From contig CAWIMW010000001.1 in assembly GCA_963837365.1 (NCBI GenBank), forward strand, positions 186,001 to 250,000: DNA of 64,000 nucleotides. The letters are read 5' to 3'. This stretch comes from CAWBXL01 sp963837365 (GTDB taxonomy: Bacteria > Acidobacteriota > Terriglobia > Terriglobales > Acidobacteriaceae). This document shows, one piece after another, positions 24,433-33,174 of this stretch (its first letter is position 1; every line of letters begins with the position of its first letter). The notes below the pieces were generated by a model. That model was not told the origin of the DNA. It made no database searches and saw only the letters and a list, made by a program, of their open reading frames with translations. The translations under genes and the position numbers were made by a program.

Positions 24433-25899
24433 TCATCGCGCCATGAAGTGCAACCCCGAGTCAGCCTGCAAAATATAGGCATTGTTTGGTGACACCAGGT
24501 AAAACACCAAATTATTGGAAAAGTTGCTCACCGATCCCACGGCACGGCCATTGCTTGCGACTGTGTACGTCCCGGAGAGATTAATGGGCCAAGGTGGATG
24601 AAGGTAAGGACCCGATTCACAACGGGAATCAACGCCATGGACAGGGTTCCGGCCCCATTCCATTGCAGGGTTCCAGTCAGTTCGTTGGTGCTGTCTCCGT
24701 CAAACCCGGTTATCCCAAATGCGAGATGCCGTTTAGGGTCGAATTGCGGAGAACGAGCCTACCTGCGGAATCGAGGCTCCCATCCTCAACGCGTGTAGAA
24801 GAATTGGTGACGAAGAAAGCCCGAGTCGGACTGACCATCCAGTAAACCTCTGGATCGAACCGCTGGATGATGTGAGAGTCACAGCCACCCTGCCGTAACT
24901 CGCAACAGTGTAGGTTCCGGTGAACAGTTAACATTGTGGATGAAGTCGCCATCATTGACTGTGTCGTAGAACTCCCCCACTGATTCCGCCGCTGCCGTCG
25001 GCATCTGAACGGCCCGACTGTATCGGTTCCCTCGAAAAAATATTCGTGTCCCCGACCGTGCCAAATGCATAGGGCCCGGAAAGGACCTGTCGGTGAACGG
25101 TCCGCCGGTTTGCTTTTCAGCCTGGCCGGTTCCCAGGTGCCTGCCGTGTCGGATCGAAAAGAAGATCAGATGGTTGGCGTCAACAACGTAATAGAAGAAA
25201 TGTTGAAGTGACAGCAACCATCCGTGAACGTCCCGGAGCCTCGTCCGGTCGTAGCATCGGGAAAATTGAAGTCCTGTGATACGTCGAAGCCAAAAGAGGT
25301 CCGGTTTTGCTGTCCAGTTTCCTGTAACTGTACCGCCGCTACGGTGAACGCCCCCAGCTTACTGGCAAGTGCCTGAGAACTGTTAAGCGTGTGCATGCGC
25401 AAGACAAAAGTGCCGCTGGGCACGCTGGAGAATGCGGTGGCATCCTGTTTCTGTCCCGTTCCTGAAGCGGAAGTGGCAAAGTCTGATCTCAACCATGTAG
25501 AACTGCGACGTGACCTGAGAGAGTAAGCGCGAAAGTCGAGCTTGGCCGCCTGGCAAAATTCAGCACTGCAGAGTCCGTACCATCGCCATTCACTTGATAC
25601 GTGCCTGTGGAGTTGTCGGAAAAAATGGAGGTACCCGATTGCGAAGTCGTCTTTACCGCTGGTGATATGTCCATTGCCGTCTGCGACGAGCATCCCAGCT
25701 TCGTGAAAGGGGATGCCAGACTGCAAATGCATATCCTTTGATCTGATAGGCGTACTGCCCGCTCAAACTGGCGTTGGTAAACGTTGCCCGTACCGCCACC
25801 ACCGCTACCTTTGCCACTACCCCCGCCACCGCAAGCCAAGCTAAACGCCAGCGACCCAACTCCAACCAAGAGTAGAAACTGCTTCCTGTATTGATTCAC
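24433..25899 (-). pseudogene. Acidobacterial repeat lipoprotein, broken by many frameshifts
   Basis: A clean start exists: GTG at 25899 with AAGGAGT upstream, then NQYRKQFLLLVGVGSLAFSL and a lipobox ending LAC followed by Gly/Ser runs. After that the repeat pattern of a family with motifs like GQYAYQIKGY, MLVADGNGHITSG and GTYQVNGDGTDSAVLNFARR is spread over all three frames: frame changes are needed near 25790, 25730, 25640, 25500 and several times more down to 24600. The natural C terminus (VSPNNAYILQADSGLHFMAR) is intact at 24433. Three or more repeats of about 130 residues are implied. Decayed gene or unpolished repeat region; see findings. Confidence 0.7.
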
Positions 25900-26105
25900 T
25901 GCGAGACTCCTTACTAGTGAAATCGGGTGGGAACAAACCACCAGGACACGCAACACGCCAGTTACCTTAAGAACGTTAGATGCTCCTAATGCTTCTTGAT
26001 AACACGAATCAGGTGAGAAAGTTGTAAGGAAGGGTAATCGAAGGTAACCATCGGCTTGAAGGAAATTTACAAATCCCGGCTGTGGTAGATTCATTAAACC
26101 CAGAC

Positions 26106-27572
26106 ATGAACCAGATTGCCGAGTGGGCCCTCAATATTGCCAGCCAAAAGGGAGCGTCCTACGCCGACGCCCGTGCGGTCAGCGACCGCAGCCGTGCCCT
26201 GGCTACCAAAAATGGAAGAGTGGGCAGCGCTTCGGACTCAGAGTCCCAGGGGATAGGCATCCGCGTGCTCACAGAGGGGGCCTGGGGGTTCGCCGCCTGC
26301 GACGATTTGAGCCGGGCTTCAGTTGAGGCTACCGCCGCCCGCGCAGTCGAAATCGCCAAGGCTTCTGCCCGGGTCAAACGGGAAAATGTCCGCATGGCGG
26401 CGGAGAAGCCGGTCACAGCCGAATGGACCACGCCTTACAAAATTGATCCCTTCACCACTTCGGTCGAACAAAACCTCGAACTTTTGTTGAAAATTGATGC
26501 CGAACTCCGCTCGGTGAGCGGCGTCACTTTGGCCGAGACCAGCATGAACTTTCGCCGGGAGGAGCAGTGGTTTCTGTCCTCCGAAGGTGCGAATATTCAT
26601 CAGACCAAGTACACCACCGGCGCAGGCTATGCCGCCTATGCCTTTGCCGGCAACGAAATTCAGAAGCGGTCATACCCAACATCTTTCGGGGGACAGTGGC
26701 AGAACAAAGGGTACGAACTGATTGAGGAACTGAAGCTGGTGGAGAACGCCCGCCGCATCGGCGAGGAGGCCGTCGCTCTACTGAAGGCGGACAAATGCCC
26801 GGAGGGGGCTTTCACCATCATTCTGGAAAGCGCCCAACTCGGGCTGCAAATTCACGAATCGGTTGGCCACCCGATTGAGCTGGACCGGGTTCTTGGCATG
26901 GAGGCGAACTTTGCCGGAACTTCATTCCTGACCCTCGATAAGTTACGGACTCTGCGCTACGGCAGCGACTTGGTAAACGTCGTAGCCGATGCCCGTCAGG
27001 AGCATGGCCCCGGCCTGGGTACCTTTGCCTACGACGATGAAGGCGTGCCCGCGCAATGTACTCCGATCATCAGCAACGGCCTGTTTACCGGATATCTCAG
27101 CTCCCGTGAGACTGCGCACACCATTGGCCTGGGTCGTTCCGGAGGCACTCTACGAGCGGAAGGCTGGAACCGTCTGCCCATCATTCGCATGACCAATATC
27201 AGCATTCTTCCTGGAGAGAAGCCGCTGACCCTGGAACAGCTGATTTCCGATACCGACCACGGTATCTACATGCAGACCAACCGCTCCTGGTCGATCGATG
27301 ACAAGAGATACAACTTCCAGTTTGGCTGCGAGATGGGCTGGGAAATCAAGAACGGCAAGCGTACACGCATGCTGAAGAACCCGTCGTACTCGGGAATCAC
27401 TACTGAGTTTTGGAATTCGATGGACGCAATTTGCTCCCGCGATGAGTGGACACTGTGGGGAACACCTAACTGCGGCAAAGGCCAGCCACAGCAGGTCATG
27501 GGGACCGGGCATGGAGCGTCGCCTGCGCGTTTCCGTAACATTAAAGTAGGTTCTGCCTACAAGGAAGCCTGA
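26106..27572 (+). CDS. tldD: TldD-type metalloprotease subunit
   Basis: 488 residues from the ATG at 26106 (a GTG at 26082 is possible; neither has a good ribosome binding site). The N-terminal half has the PmbA/TldD fold start (ADARAVSDRSRALATKNGRV). The zinc motif is HESVGHPIE at residues 250-255 (His250, Glu251, His255, the HExxxH type of TldD). The C-terminal half ends with NCGKGQPQQVMGTGHGASPARFRNIKVG. TldD and TldE form a heterodimer that degrades unfolded peptides and matures some peptide antibiotics. Followed by tldE in the same direction 41 bp later. Confidence 0.92.
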   Translation: MNQIAEWALNIASQKGASYADARAVSDRSRALATKNGRVGSASDSESQGIGIRVLTEGAWGFAACDDLSRASVEATAARAVEIAKASARVKRENVRMAAEKPVTAEWTTPYKIDPFTTSVEQNLELLLKIDAELRSVSGVTLAETSMNFRREEQWFLSSEGANIHQTKYTTGAGYAAYAFAGNEIQKRSYPTSFGGQWQNKGYELIEELKLVENARRIGEEAVALLKADKCPEGAFTIILESAQLGLQIHESVGHPIELDRVLGMEANFAGTSFLTLDKLRTLRYGSDLVNVVADARQEHGPGLGTFAYDDEGVPAQCTPIISNGLFTGYLSSRETAHTIGLGRSGGTLRAEGWNRLPIIRMTNISILPGEKPLTLEQLISDTDHGIYMQTNRSWSIDDKRYNFQFGCEMGWEIKNGKRTRMLKNPSYSGITTEFWNSMDAICSRDEWTLWGTPNCGKGQPQQVMGTGHGASPARFRNIKVGSAYKEA

Positions 27573-27603
27573 GAACTAAAAACCGAGAACTGAGAACTGA
27601 TAA
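27570..27603. repeat. GAGAACTGA-type microrepeat beginning in the tldD stop codon
   Basis: TGAGAACTAAAAACCGAGAACTGAGAACTGATAA: the tldD stop TGA is the first three bases of the repeat. Equivalent runs occur at 36956-36990, 39354-39390 and 63244-63282. Confidence 0.7.
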
Positions 27604-27613
27604 ATCCTCCGCA

Positions 27614-28993
27614 ATGCTAGATAAGAACCAAGCCGCCGAGATCTTCGCCAAACTCAAAAAATATTCGACTGCTGAAGAAATCGAACTCTTCATCTATGGC
27701 GGCCATTCCGCGCTCACCCGCTTTGCCAACAACACTATTCATCAGAACGTCGCCGAGGACAACGTTGGCATTTCCGTGCGGACGGTATTCGGAGGGCGCA
27801 CCGCTCGCGCTACCACCAACAAGCTGGATGACGAGAGCCTGAAGCGGGTCGTGGAATCATCCGAGAACCTGGCCAAGGTGCAGCAGCCGGATCCGGATTT
27901 ATTGCCGATGGCGCACGGGGTGGCAGATACGTCGGTCTACGCGCCATCCCGATATTTCGAACAAACTGCGGTGCTGGAACCCGCGAATCGTGCCGATGTG
28001 GTGAAAAAGATTGTCGGGGTTGCGGAAAAGCATAAGCTGACCACGGCCGGAATATTTTCCAGCTCAAACCATTTTGAAGGGGTTTTCAATTCTCAGGGCC
28101 TGTCGCAATGGCATACCCAGACGTCATCTGAAATCTCCATCACCATGCTGGGAGATGACTCTTCCGGCTGGCAAAAGGCGAATTCGCCAGATGTCGCCAA
28201 CCTGGACGGTTTAGCCCTGGCGGAAATCGCGGCCAGTAAGGCCGCTGGAACCGTCCATCCCCGCGAGATTCCCGCCGGGAAGTACACCGTCATCCTCGAA
28301 CCAGCCGCGGTTCTTGATATGGCGGGTTTCATGTTCTGGGATTTCTCCGGTATGGCGATTCTTGATCAGCGTTCGTTCTTGAATGAACGAGTTGGGACAA
28401 AAGTTTTCGGCGAGAACATCAACATCTGGGATGATGTGACCCATCCTCTGCAATCCGGTTCGCCCCACGATGGGGAAGGAGTTCCCCGGCAGCGGTTACA
28501 GCTAGTGGAGAACGGAATCGTCAAACGCCTGACCTATGCCCGCGCCACCGCCGCGAAAATACAGTCTTCGGAATTCAAGGACAAAGTCGGCCCGATTGCT
28601 CCAACTGGGCACGGTTTCCTGCTTCCGAATGAAATGGGCGAAGCGCCGATGAACGTTGTCTTCGGCGTACCCAAGGAGCCCAAGACCAGGGAGCAGATGA
28701 TCGCCTCTACCGAGCGCGGCATCCTGGTGACGCGCCTCTGGTACATCCGAGAGGTCGATCCCTATCAAAAAATCCTTACCGGCATGACCCGGGACGGCAC
28801 TTTTTACGTGGAAAACGGAAAAATACAATACGGCATCCGCAACTTCCGCTTCAACGAGAGCCTGGTGCACATGTTCTCCAACGTCCAAGAGATGGGCACG
28901 CCCGTTCGTGCCAGTGGGGAGGAGTCTTTCGATATGGTGGTTCCGCCCATGAAGGTCAAAGACTTCAACTTCACCGAAGTGACGAAATTCTAG
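27614..28993 (+). CDS. tldE: TldE/PmbA homologue, partner of TldD
   Basis: 459 residues. N terminus FIYGGHSALTRFANNTIHQNV and NVGISVRTVFGGRTARATTN match the PmbA/TldE fold. No HExxxH zinc motif is present, as expected for the non-catalytic subunit. C-terminal part contains NVVFGVPKEPKTREQMIAST and GILVTRLWYIREVDP, common to TldD/E-like proteins of acidobacteria. It should pair with the upstream TldD. The gap holds only the microrepeat and CCTCC-containing leader, so both are probably co-transcribed. Confidence 0.9.
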   Translation: MLDKNQAAEIFAKLKKYSTAEEIELFIYGGHSALTRFANNTIHQNVAEDNVGISVRTVFGGRTARATTNKLDDESLKRVVESSENLAKVQQPDPDLLPMAHGVADTSVYAPSRYFEQTAVLEPANRADVVKKIVGVAEKHKLTTAGIFSSSNHFEGVFNSQGLSQWHTQTSSEISITMLGDDSSGWQKANSPDVANLDGLALAEIAASKAAGTVHPREIPAGKYTVILEPAAVLDMAGFMFWDFSGMAILDQRSFLNERVGTKVFGENINIWDDVTHPLQSGSPHDGEGVPRQRLQLVENGIVKRLTYARATAAKIQSSEFKDKVGPIAPTGHGFLLPNEMGEAPMNVVFGVPKEPKTREQMIASTERGILVTRLWYIREVDPYQKILTGMTRDGTFYVENGKIQYGIRNFRFNESLVHMFSNVQEMGTPVRASGEESFDMVVPPMKVKDFNFTEVTKF

Positions 28994-29229
28994 TTTCGGG
29001 ATCATCGTACTTGCGCCGTAAGTCGTGTATCTCCTTGCAGTTTGTCACAGCCGCCGCACTTGACGATTAATATCTGCCAGTCACAATCTCCTACCAGAAT
29101 GCCAGAATTTGTCACAATTCTCCCTTCGAGTTTCTCCGCAATCCATTGATCTTAAACACGTTAGACCACACTTGTTCCATGACTTCCGTAACTTTTCTCT
29201 GTTGATACCGGGGTGTAATCTCAGCCCTG

Positions 29230-29664
29230 ATGTCGCATAACGGCCGATCTGTGGAGAACGCGAACCGCAATCAGCCTCCAGATGAACGGAGAGAGGGTGT
29301 AGTGCCGATGCCCCAATCATCTTCGGAAACCGTAAGCAAAGCCGCCGCCTCTCGCTATTCGGAGTTGCAGAGTGCCGCGCGCTTTCCCGTGAGACTGCCG
29401 ATCTCGGTGAAGTCGAATGCCGGGGAGAGCCTCACGGAATCAGAGAATATTTCCGCCAATGGAGTGCTGTTTCAGCTGGATTCCGGAATGCCGGTAGGCT
29501 CGGCTGTAGATTTCACAATTTCTTTGCCTGCGGAAATCGTAGGCGCGACCGCTGATGTGCAACTCCAGTGCCGGGGACGTGTGGCCCGCAGTTTTACCGA
29601 GGGGACCCGCGTCGGCCTGGGCGTGGTGATTGAGGAGTATCAGTACAAGCGTGGTGAAAATTAA
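29230..29664 (+). CDS. PilZ-domain protein
   Basis: 144 residues. A PilZ-like domain spans about 55-140: SAARFPVRLPISVKS, then ENISANGVLFQLD, the [D/N]-x-S-x-x-G box that contacts cyclic di-GMP. The usual RxxxR box upstream is only partly met (RFPVR gives R-x3-R), so binding is plausible but unproven. A later start (GTG 29305 or ATG 29308) is possible. Its TAA overlaps the ATG of the next response regulator gene by one base, so both are translated from one message and may share a signalling role. Confidence 0.75.
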   Translation: MSHNGRSVENANRNQPPDERREGVVPMPQSSSETVSKAAASRYSELQSAARFPVRLPISVKSNAGESLTESENISANGVLFQLDSGMPVGSAVDFTISLPAEIVGATADVQLQCRGRVARSFTEGTRVGLGVVIEEYQYKRGEN

Positions 29665-30467
29665 TGGCCAGTCCGCAACTTAGCCTCGAACCGCCGGAGC
29701 ACCCGCAGGATAGCGGTGCAGATGGCCAGTTCATCCGCGTCATTACAGCGGATACGCAGGCGATTTTCCGTGCCGGGCTGCGCAAGATCTTTGCCGTAGA
29801 AGATGACATCCGCGTGGTCGGCCAAGCCGAAAGTTTGTCCCAGACCATGGCAGCGGTGAAAAGATTTCCTGCCGATATTTTGCTGTTTGAAGCGGCCATG
29901 GCGCCGAATCCGCCAGAAGCAGTTTCGGATTTGCTGCGGCAGAACCCAAACCTCAAGCTGGTGATCATCATCACCGAGCCCAATGAAGAACTCACCCTGG
30001 AACTGTTCCGCCGCGGCGCCCATGGAATCATCTCGCGCGAAGTGGAGCCGGAACTGGTGGTCGAGTGCTTCCGCAAGGTCTCCGCAGGCGAGCCCTGGCT
30101 CGACCGGCGTGAAACCCAATGGGTTTTGCAGGCCTATCGCACCCAGGGGAGCCGTCCGCCAACATCCCGCTCCAAGGTGCAACTGACGCCAAAAGAATCG
30201 CTCATCGTTTCCTGTGTCACCCAGGGAATGAAGAACAAAGAAATTGCCATACGCGTGGGTACGACCGAGCAAGTGGTGAAGAACTACCTGCGCAAGGTCT
30301 ACGACAAACTTGGAGTCGCAGACCGGCTCGAACTGGCCCTCTACTGCCTGCAAAACCGGGTGGTGGATGGGGCCGTCAAGCCCGCTACGCAACCCCCCGA
30401 TCCGCATGCCGGCAACGGCAGCGCGCCTTTGGCTCCTCCTGTGGCCACTCCCGAAACCGTTTCCTGA
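29664..30467 (+). CDS. NarL/LuxR-type response regulator with a degenerate receiver
   Basis: 267 residues. The receiver domain (about 23-140) has VITADTQAIFRAGLRKIF, but the phosphorylation position is Glu76 (ILLFEAAM) instead of Asp, and the second residue of the acidic pair is Thr31. A LuxR helix-turn-helix follows at about 170-235: LTPKESLIVSCVTQGMKNKEIA, VVKNYLRKVYDKLGV. A Pro-rich tail ends the protein. The domains predict a DNA-binding regulator that is not switched by normal aspartyl phosphorylation. No histidine kinase is nearby. Translationally coupled to the PilZ gene. Confidence 0.87.
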   Translation: MASPQLSLEPPEHPQDSGADGQFIRVITADTQAIFRAGLRKIFAVEDDIRVVGQAESLSQTMAAVKRFPADILLFEAAMAPNPPEAVSDLLRQNPNLKLVIIITEPNEELTLELFRRGAHGIISREVEPELVVECFRKVSAGEPWLDRRETQWVLQAYRTQGSRPPTSRSKVQLTPKESLIVSCVTQGMKNKEIAIRVGTTEQVVKNYLRKVYDKLGVADRLELALYCLQNRVVDGAVKPATQPPDPHAGNGSAPLAPPVATPETVS

Positions 30468-30593
30468 TCTCTGATTTTCTTGAGCTAGTTACTAATCAGG
30501 CCGGCAAATTTCCTACCGCTGCTCGTGTCTCCGCTCGCGATGAAATGATATAGTTCTAAAAAACAAAAGCTCACCACGCGAGGACACAAAAAC

Positions 30594-31073
30594 GTGAAAG
30601 GCGATCCGAAAGTCATCAACGTTCTCAGCCAGGTCTTGAAAGCCGAGCTGACTGCAATCAACCAGTACTTCCTGCACGCCGAGATGTGCGAAAACTGGGG
30701 CTACAAGCGCATGGCCAAGCAGGTCAAGAAGGAATCCATCGAAGAAATGCAGCACGCGGAAATCCTCATGGAGCGGATCCTCTACCTCGACGGCACGCCC
30801 AACATGTCCGACTACTTTAAGATCAATATCGGGCAGACCCTGAAAGAGCAGCTGCAAAACGACCTGAACCTCGAATATGAAGCGGTAAAGCGGCTCAACG
30901 CGGGAATCGAAACCTGTGTGAAATTAAGCGATAACGGCTCCCGGGAATTGCTGGAAAAAATTCTCACCGACGAAGAACACCACATTGACTGGCTGGAAGG
31001 CCAGCTGCACGCCATCAAGGAAATGGGAATCGAGAACTACTTGGCGCAGCAGCTGCACGAAGCCAAGGAATAG
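30594..31073 (+). CDS. bfr: Bacterioferritin
   Basis: 159 residues from a GTG preceded by GAGGA. Ferroxidase ligands are in place: Glu18 (KAELTAINQY), Glu51 and His54 (IEEMQHAEILMER), and the later EYEAVKRLN and DEEHHIDWLE. Met52 is the haem ligand that defines bacterioferritins. It forms a 24-mer that oxidises and stores iron. TATAGT about 40 bases upstream may be the -10. Followed by a hairpin and the convergent yndJ gene. Confidence 0.95.
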   Translation: MKGDPKVINVLSQVLKAELTAINQYFLHAEMCENWGYKRMAKQVKKESIEEMQHAEILMERILYLDGTPNMSDYFKINIGQTLKEQLQNDLNLEYEAVKRLNAGIETCVKLSDNGSRELLEKILTDEEHHIDWLEGQLHAIKEMGIENYLAQQLHEAKE

Positions 31074-31084
31074 ACCGGTCGTGT

Positions 31085-31109
31085 GGGGGCGGGTCTCTGA
31101 CCCGCCCGC
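31085..31109. terminator. GC-rich hairpin between convergent bfr and yndJ
   Basis: GGGGCGGGTC-TCT-GACCCGCCC: a 9-bp perfect stem in the gap after bfr. There is no T-run, so it may be a REP-like palindrome or a weak bidirectional terminator. Confidence 0.5.
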
Positions 31110-31114
31110 GAGCG

Positions 31115-32071
31115 TTAGCTCGCCGTCTGATCCGACATCTGCATCAGCCAACCAAGCAAACCTAAAAGCGAAAACCCCAGGCCATTCAACACTCCATGAG
31201 TACTGGCCATGCGTGGAATTAACAGCCAGTCCTGTCTCAGCCAGTCGCCGGTCGCATAAATCGTGGCCAGCGCCATACCGACAAATACGCATGATGCTGA
31301 TAGCCAAATGTAGATTCGTCCCAGCTTGCTGCTGACCGTTCTTGAAAACCAAAATTGCAGACCCGCTAGAACCGCCACGCTGGCGGAAAGCACCACTGCG
31401 GCTGCCATCTTGAGAGTGGCCGAGCAGACGAAGCCCACAGCCACTACGAAGGGCGTGAAAATTACCAGCACGATAACAACTTTCAGAAAACTAAGACGGC
31501 TGCTGTTCAAGCCGGCATGAGTCAAAAGTGTGCCTGCCAGCAGCGCCGTGGCAAACCCCGTGTAGTGAAAGTGGACCGCAGTCAAAAGCACAATGGGTTC
31601 CTGTATTCCCAAAGGACGCATGCCCAAGCGCGACACCACAAGCCAGCTTCCAGCGATGGCGAGATCAATCCGCCCGACGTTAACAGCCCAGATGACGAGA
31701 GATTTGTTTTTCTCTTTAAACAGCATCCACGCGCCTGCCAAGGCAATGACCCCGCAAAACAAGAGCCAGGGAACCACGAGTGTTCCCGCCAGCCATCCCG
31801 GAGAAAGCCAAAAGGACGCGACCGTCAGCCCTGCGGCGATCGCTTGCCACCAATGGGTAAAAGCGTCCACAGATGGATGTTTAAGAGGCGACACCATTCT
31901 GCCCAAAGCCAGCCCCAATGGAACGATTACCAAAGGTGCAAACAAAAACAGTAGTTCAATCACACCGAGCGGAGCCTTTCCCGCACCAGCCAGGCCGGCA
32001 AGTGTGGCCCATGCGACAGTGCCACATAACGCAAAGACTTGTTCCCGCTTGGTTGTTCGTGGATTTGTCAT
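31115..32071 (-). CDS. YndJ-like multi-pass membrane protein
   Basis: 318 residues from the ATG at 32071, with GGTGAGGTG upstream. About ten hydrophobic segments cover nearly the whole protein. Landmarks are GRIDLAIAGSWLVVSRLG, the conserved HFHYTGFATALLAG and the C-terminal STHGVLNGLGFSLLGLLGW, which recall the YndJ family. Its molecular role is not established. It starts 7 bp after the stop codon of the preceding membrane protein gene, so they are one operon, under the same operator sequence as the GbsR-type gene. Confidence 0.75.
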   Translation of the reverse strand: MTNPRTTKREQVFALCGTVAWATLAGLAGAGKAPLGVIELLFLFAPLVIVPLGLALGRMVSPLKHPSVDAFTHWWQAIAAGLTVASFWLSPGWLAGTLVVPWLLFCGVIALAGAWMLFKEKNKSLVIWAVNVGRIDLAIAGSWLVVSRLGMRPLGIQEPIVLLTAVHFHYTGFATALLAGTLLTHAGLNSSRLSFLKVVIVLVIFTPFVVAVGFVCSATLKMAAAVVLSASVAVLAGLQFWFSRTVSSKLGRIYIWLSASCVFVGMALATIYATGDWLRQDWLLIPRMASTHGVLNGLGFSLLGLLGWLMQMSDQTAS

Positions 32072-32078
32072 AAGCACC

Positions 32079-32492
32079 TCACCCCCGTGGATACATGGCA
32101 AGAGGCCCGAAAATAGCCACTAACACAACCAGCACCGCCGTATAAACCAGGTAAAGCGTCCGGTGTTGCCGGAGCAGGCTGTAGTCGTAGTAGAGCCATT
32201 GCAACCCGATCCGCAAGAGCCAGAAGCCTGCCATGAATCCGCTTAGAAACCGGCCCAGGGGACTCGCGCCCATGAGATCGTGGGCAAAGCCAAAGCAGAG
32301 CGCAGCAAAGAAGCCCACAATGAGCACGATGTAAACCCAGTGCACGTAGAACACTTGTTGTATGAACCTGGGCACTCCAGCCAGGTTTTCGCGTACCCGG
32401 AGCATGCCAGGCAGCGGAATATTCGCCCCGATGATTCCCAAGTGAATGCAGCCTGCGACCCAGATCAAGTGCGTCACCGTAGCGTTGGTCAT
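32079..32492 (-). CDS. Four-helix membrane protein of unknown function
   Basis: 137 residues with about four membrane segments (5-28, 46-68, 80-100, 112-132). N-terminal NATVTHLIWVAGCIHLGIIGAN, then VPRFIQQVFYVHWVYIVLIV and YYDYSLLRQHRTLYL. I do not recognise a family. Being first in the operon with yndJ and preceded by a palindrome shared with the gbsR-like gene, it is probably a partner or accessory of YndJ. Confidence 0.75.
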   Translation of the reverse strand: MTNATVTHLIWVAGCIHLGIIGANIPLPGMLRVRENLAGVPRFIQQVFYVHWVYIVLIVGFFAALCFGFAHDLMGASPLGRFLSGFMAGFWLLRIGLQWLYYDYSLLRQHRTLYLVYTAVLVVLVAIFGPLAMYPRG

Positions 32493-32519
32493 AGAAAGCC
32501 TCCATCTTTTATGTCAAAC

Positions 32520-32539
32520 ATTTCTGTATAAACAGAAAT
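32520..32539. promoter_or_regulatory. Operator palindrome in front of the membrane-protein/yndJ operon
   Basis: ATTTCTGT-ATAA-ACAGAAAT: 8-bp perfect inverted arms with a 4-base spacer, 28 bp before the operon start. The half-site TTCTGT..ACAGAA recurs upstream of the GbsR-type gene at 33101-33127. Confidence 0.75.
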
Positions 32540-32555
32540 ATGCGGGCAAATTTTT

Positions 32556-33092
32556 TTAGGCCGTCCCCGGCCGCAACAGCTTCCGCAGCTTTCCCCGCAT
32601 GCGCAGCAGACCGCGCAACGCCGCAGGCGGCAACTGCTTAACTTCTTCATACGCCGCCGTCCCGGTCTCGAAAAACTCGGTCATCTCTTCCAGTCGTTCC
32701 CGGACATACGCATCCGGATTATTCTCCCGCTTCAGCTCATCCAGGCAACTGCGCAGCAGTTGCAGCGTCGGGTCCACCTCTCTTCGTTTCCGCTGCTCTA
32801 CGATGATGCGGAACATTTCCCACACATCTTTCAGCGATTCGTAATGCTCGCGCCGCTCACCCAGCACATGTACCGGGCGGATAATCCCCCAGCTCTCTAG
32901 CTCGCGGATGGAAGTACTGACGTTGGACCGTGCCACCGTCAGGGTTTCAGCGATCTCATCCGCAGCCAGCGGTTTGGGAGAGAGATAGAGCAGGGCGTGG
33001 ATCTGCGCCACCGTGCGGTTGATGCCCCAACGCGTCCCCATTTCTCCCCAGTGAAGGATGTATTGCTTTTGGATAGCTGTAAGAGTTGGCAT
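32556..33092 (-). CDS. GbsR/MarR-type transcriptional repressor
   Basis: 178 residues, all helical. TAIQKQYILHWGEMGTRWGINRTVAQIHALLYLS is the GbsR-like start, followed by a winged helix-turn-helix (ADEIAETLTVARSNVSTSIRELESWGIIR) and a long C-terminal helical part. GbsR-type regulators are repressors of membrane transport or osmoprotectant genes in several bacteria. Its promoter and that of the adjacent membrane operon contain the same palindrome, so autoregulation and control of yndJ are likely. The ligand is unknown. Confidence 0.87.
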   Translation of the reverse strand: MPTLTAIQKQYILHWGEMGTRWGINRTVAQIHALLYLSPKPLAADEIAETLTVARSNVSTSIRELESWGIIRPVHVLGERREHYESLKDVWEMFRIIVEQRKRREVDPTLQLLRSCLDELKRENNPDAYVRERLEEMTEFFETGTAAYEEVKQLPPAALRGLLRMRGKLRKLLRPGTA

Positions 33093-33100
33093 ATCTTTAA

Positions 33101-33127
33101 TTTCTGTACAGACTGAATATACAGAAT
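33101..33127. promoter_or_regulatory. Putative GbsR-type autoregulatory operator
   Basis: TTTCTGTACAGA (palindrome TCTGTACAGA at 33103-33112) is followed by CTGAATATACAGAA, the reverse of TTCTGTATATTCAG. Two overlapping sites with the same half-site as the palindrome at 32520-32539, 9 bp before the regulator's start codon. Confidence 0.65.
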
Positions 33128-33174
33128 TTAACGATTGATGTCAATAGGCCTTCCTCACGGGTAAAGTGCTAGAT

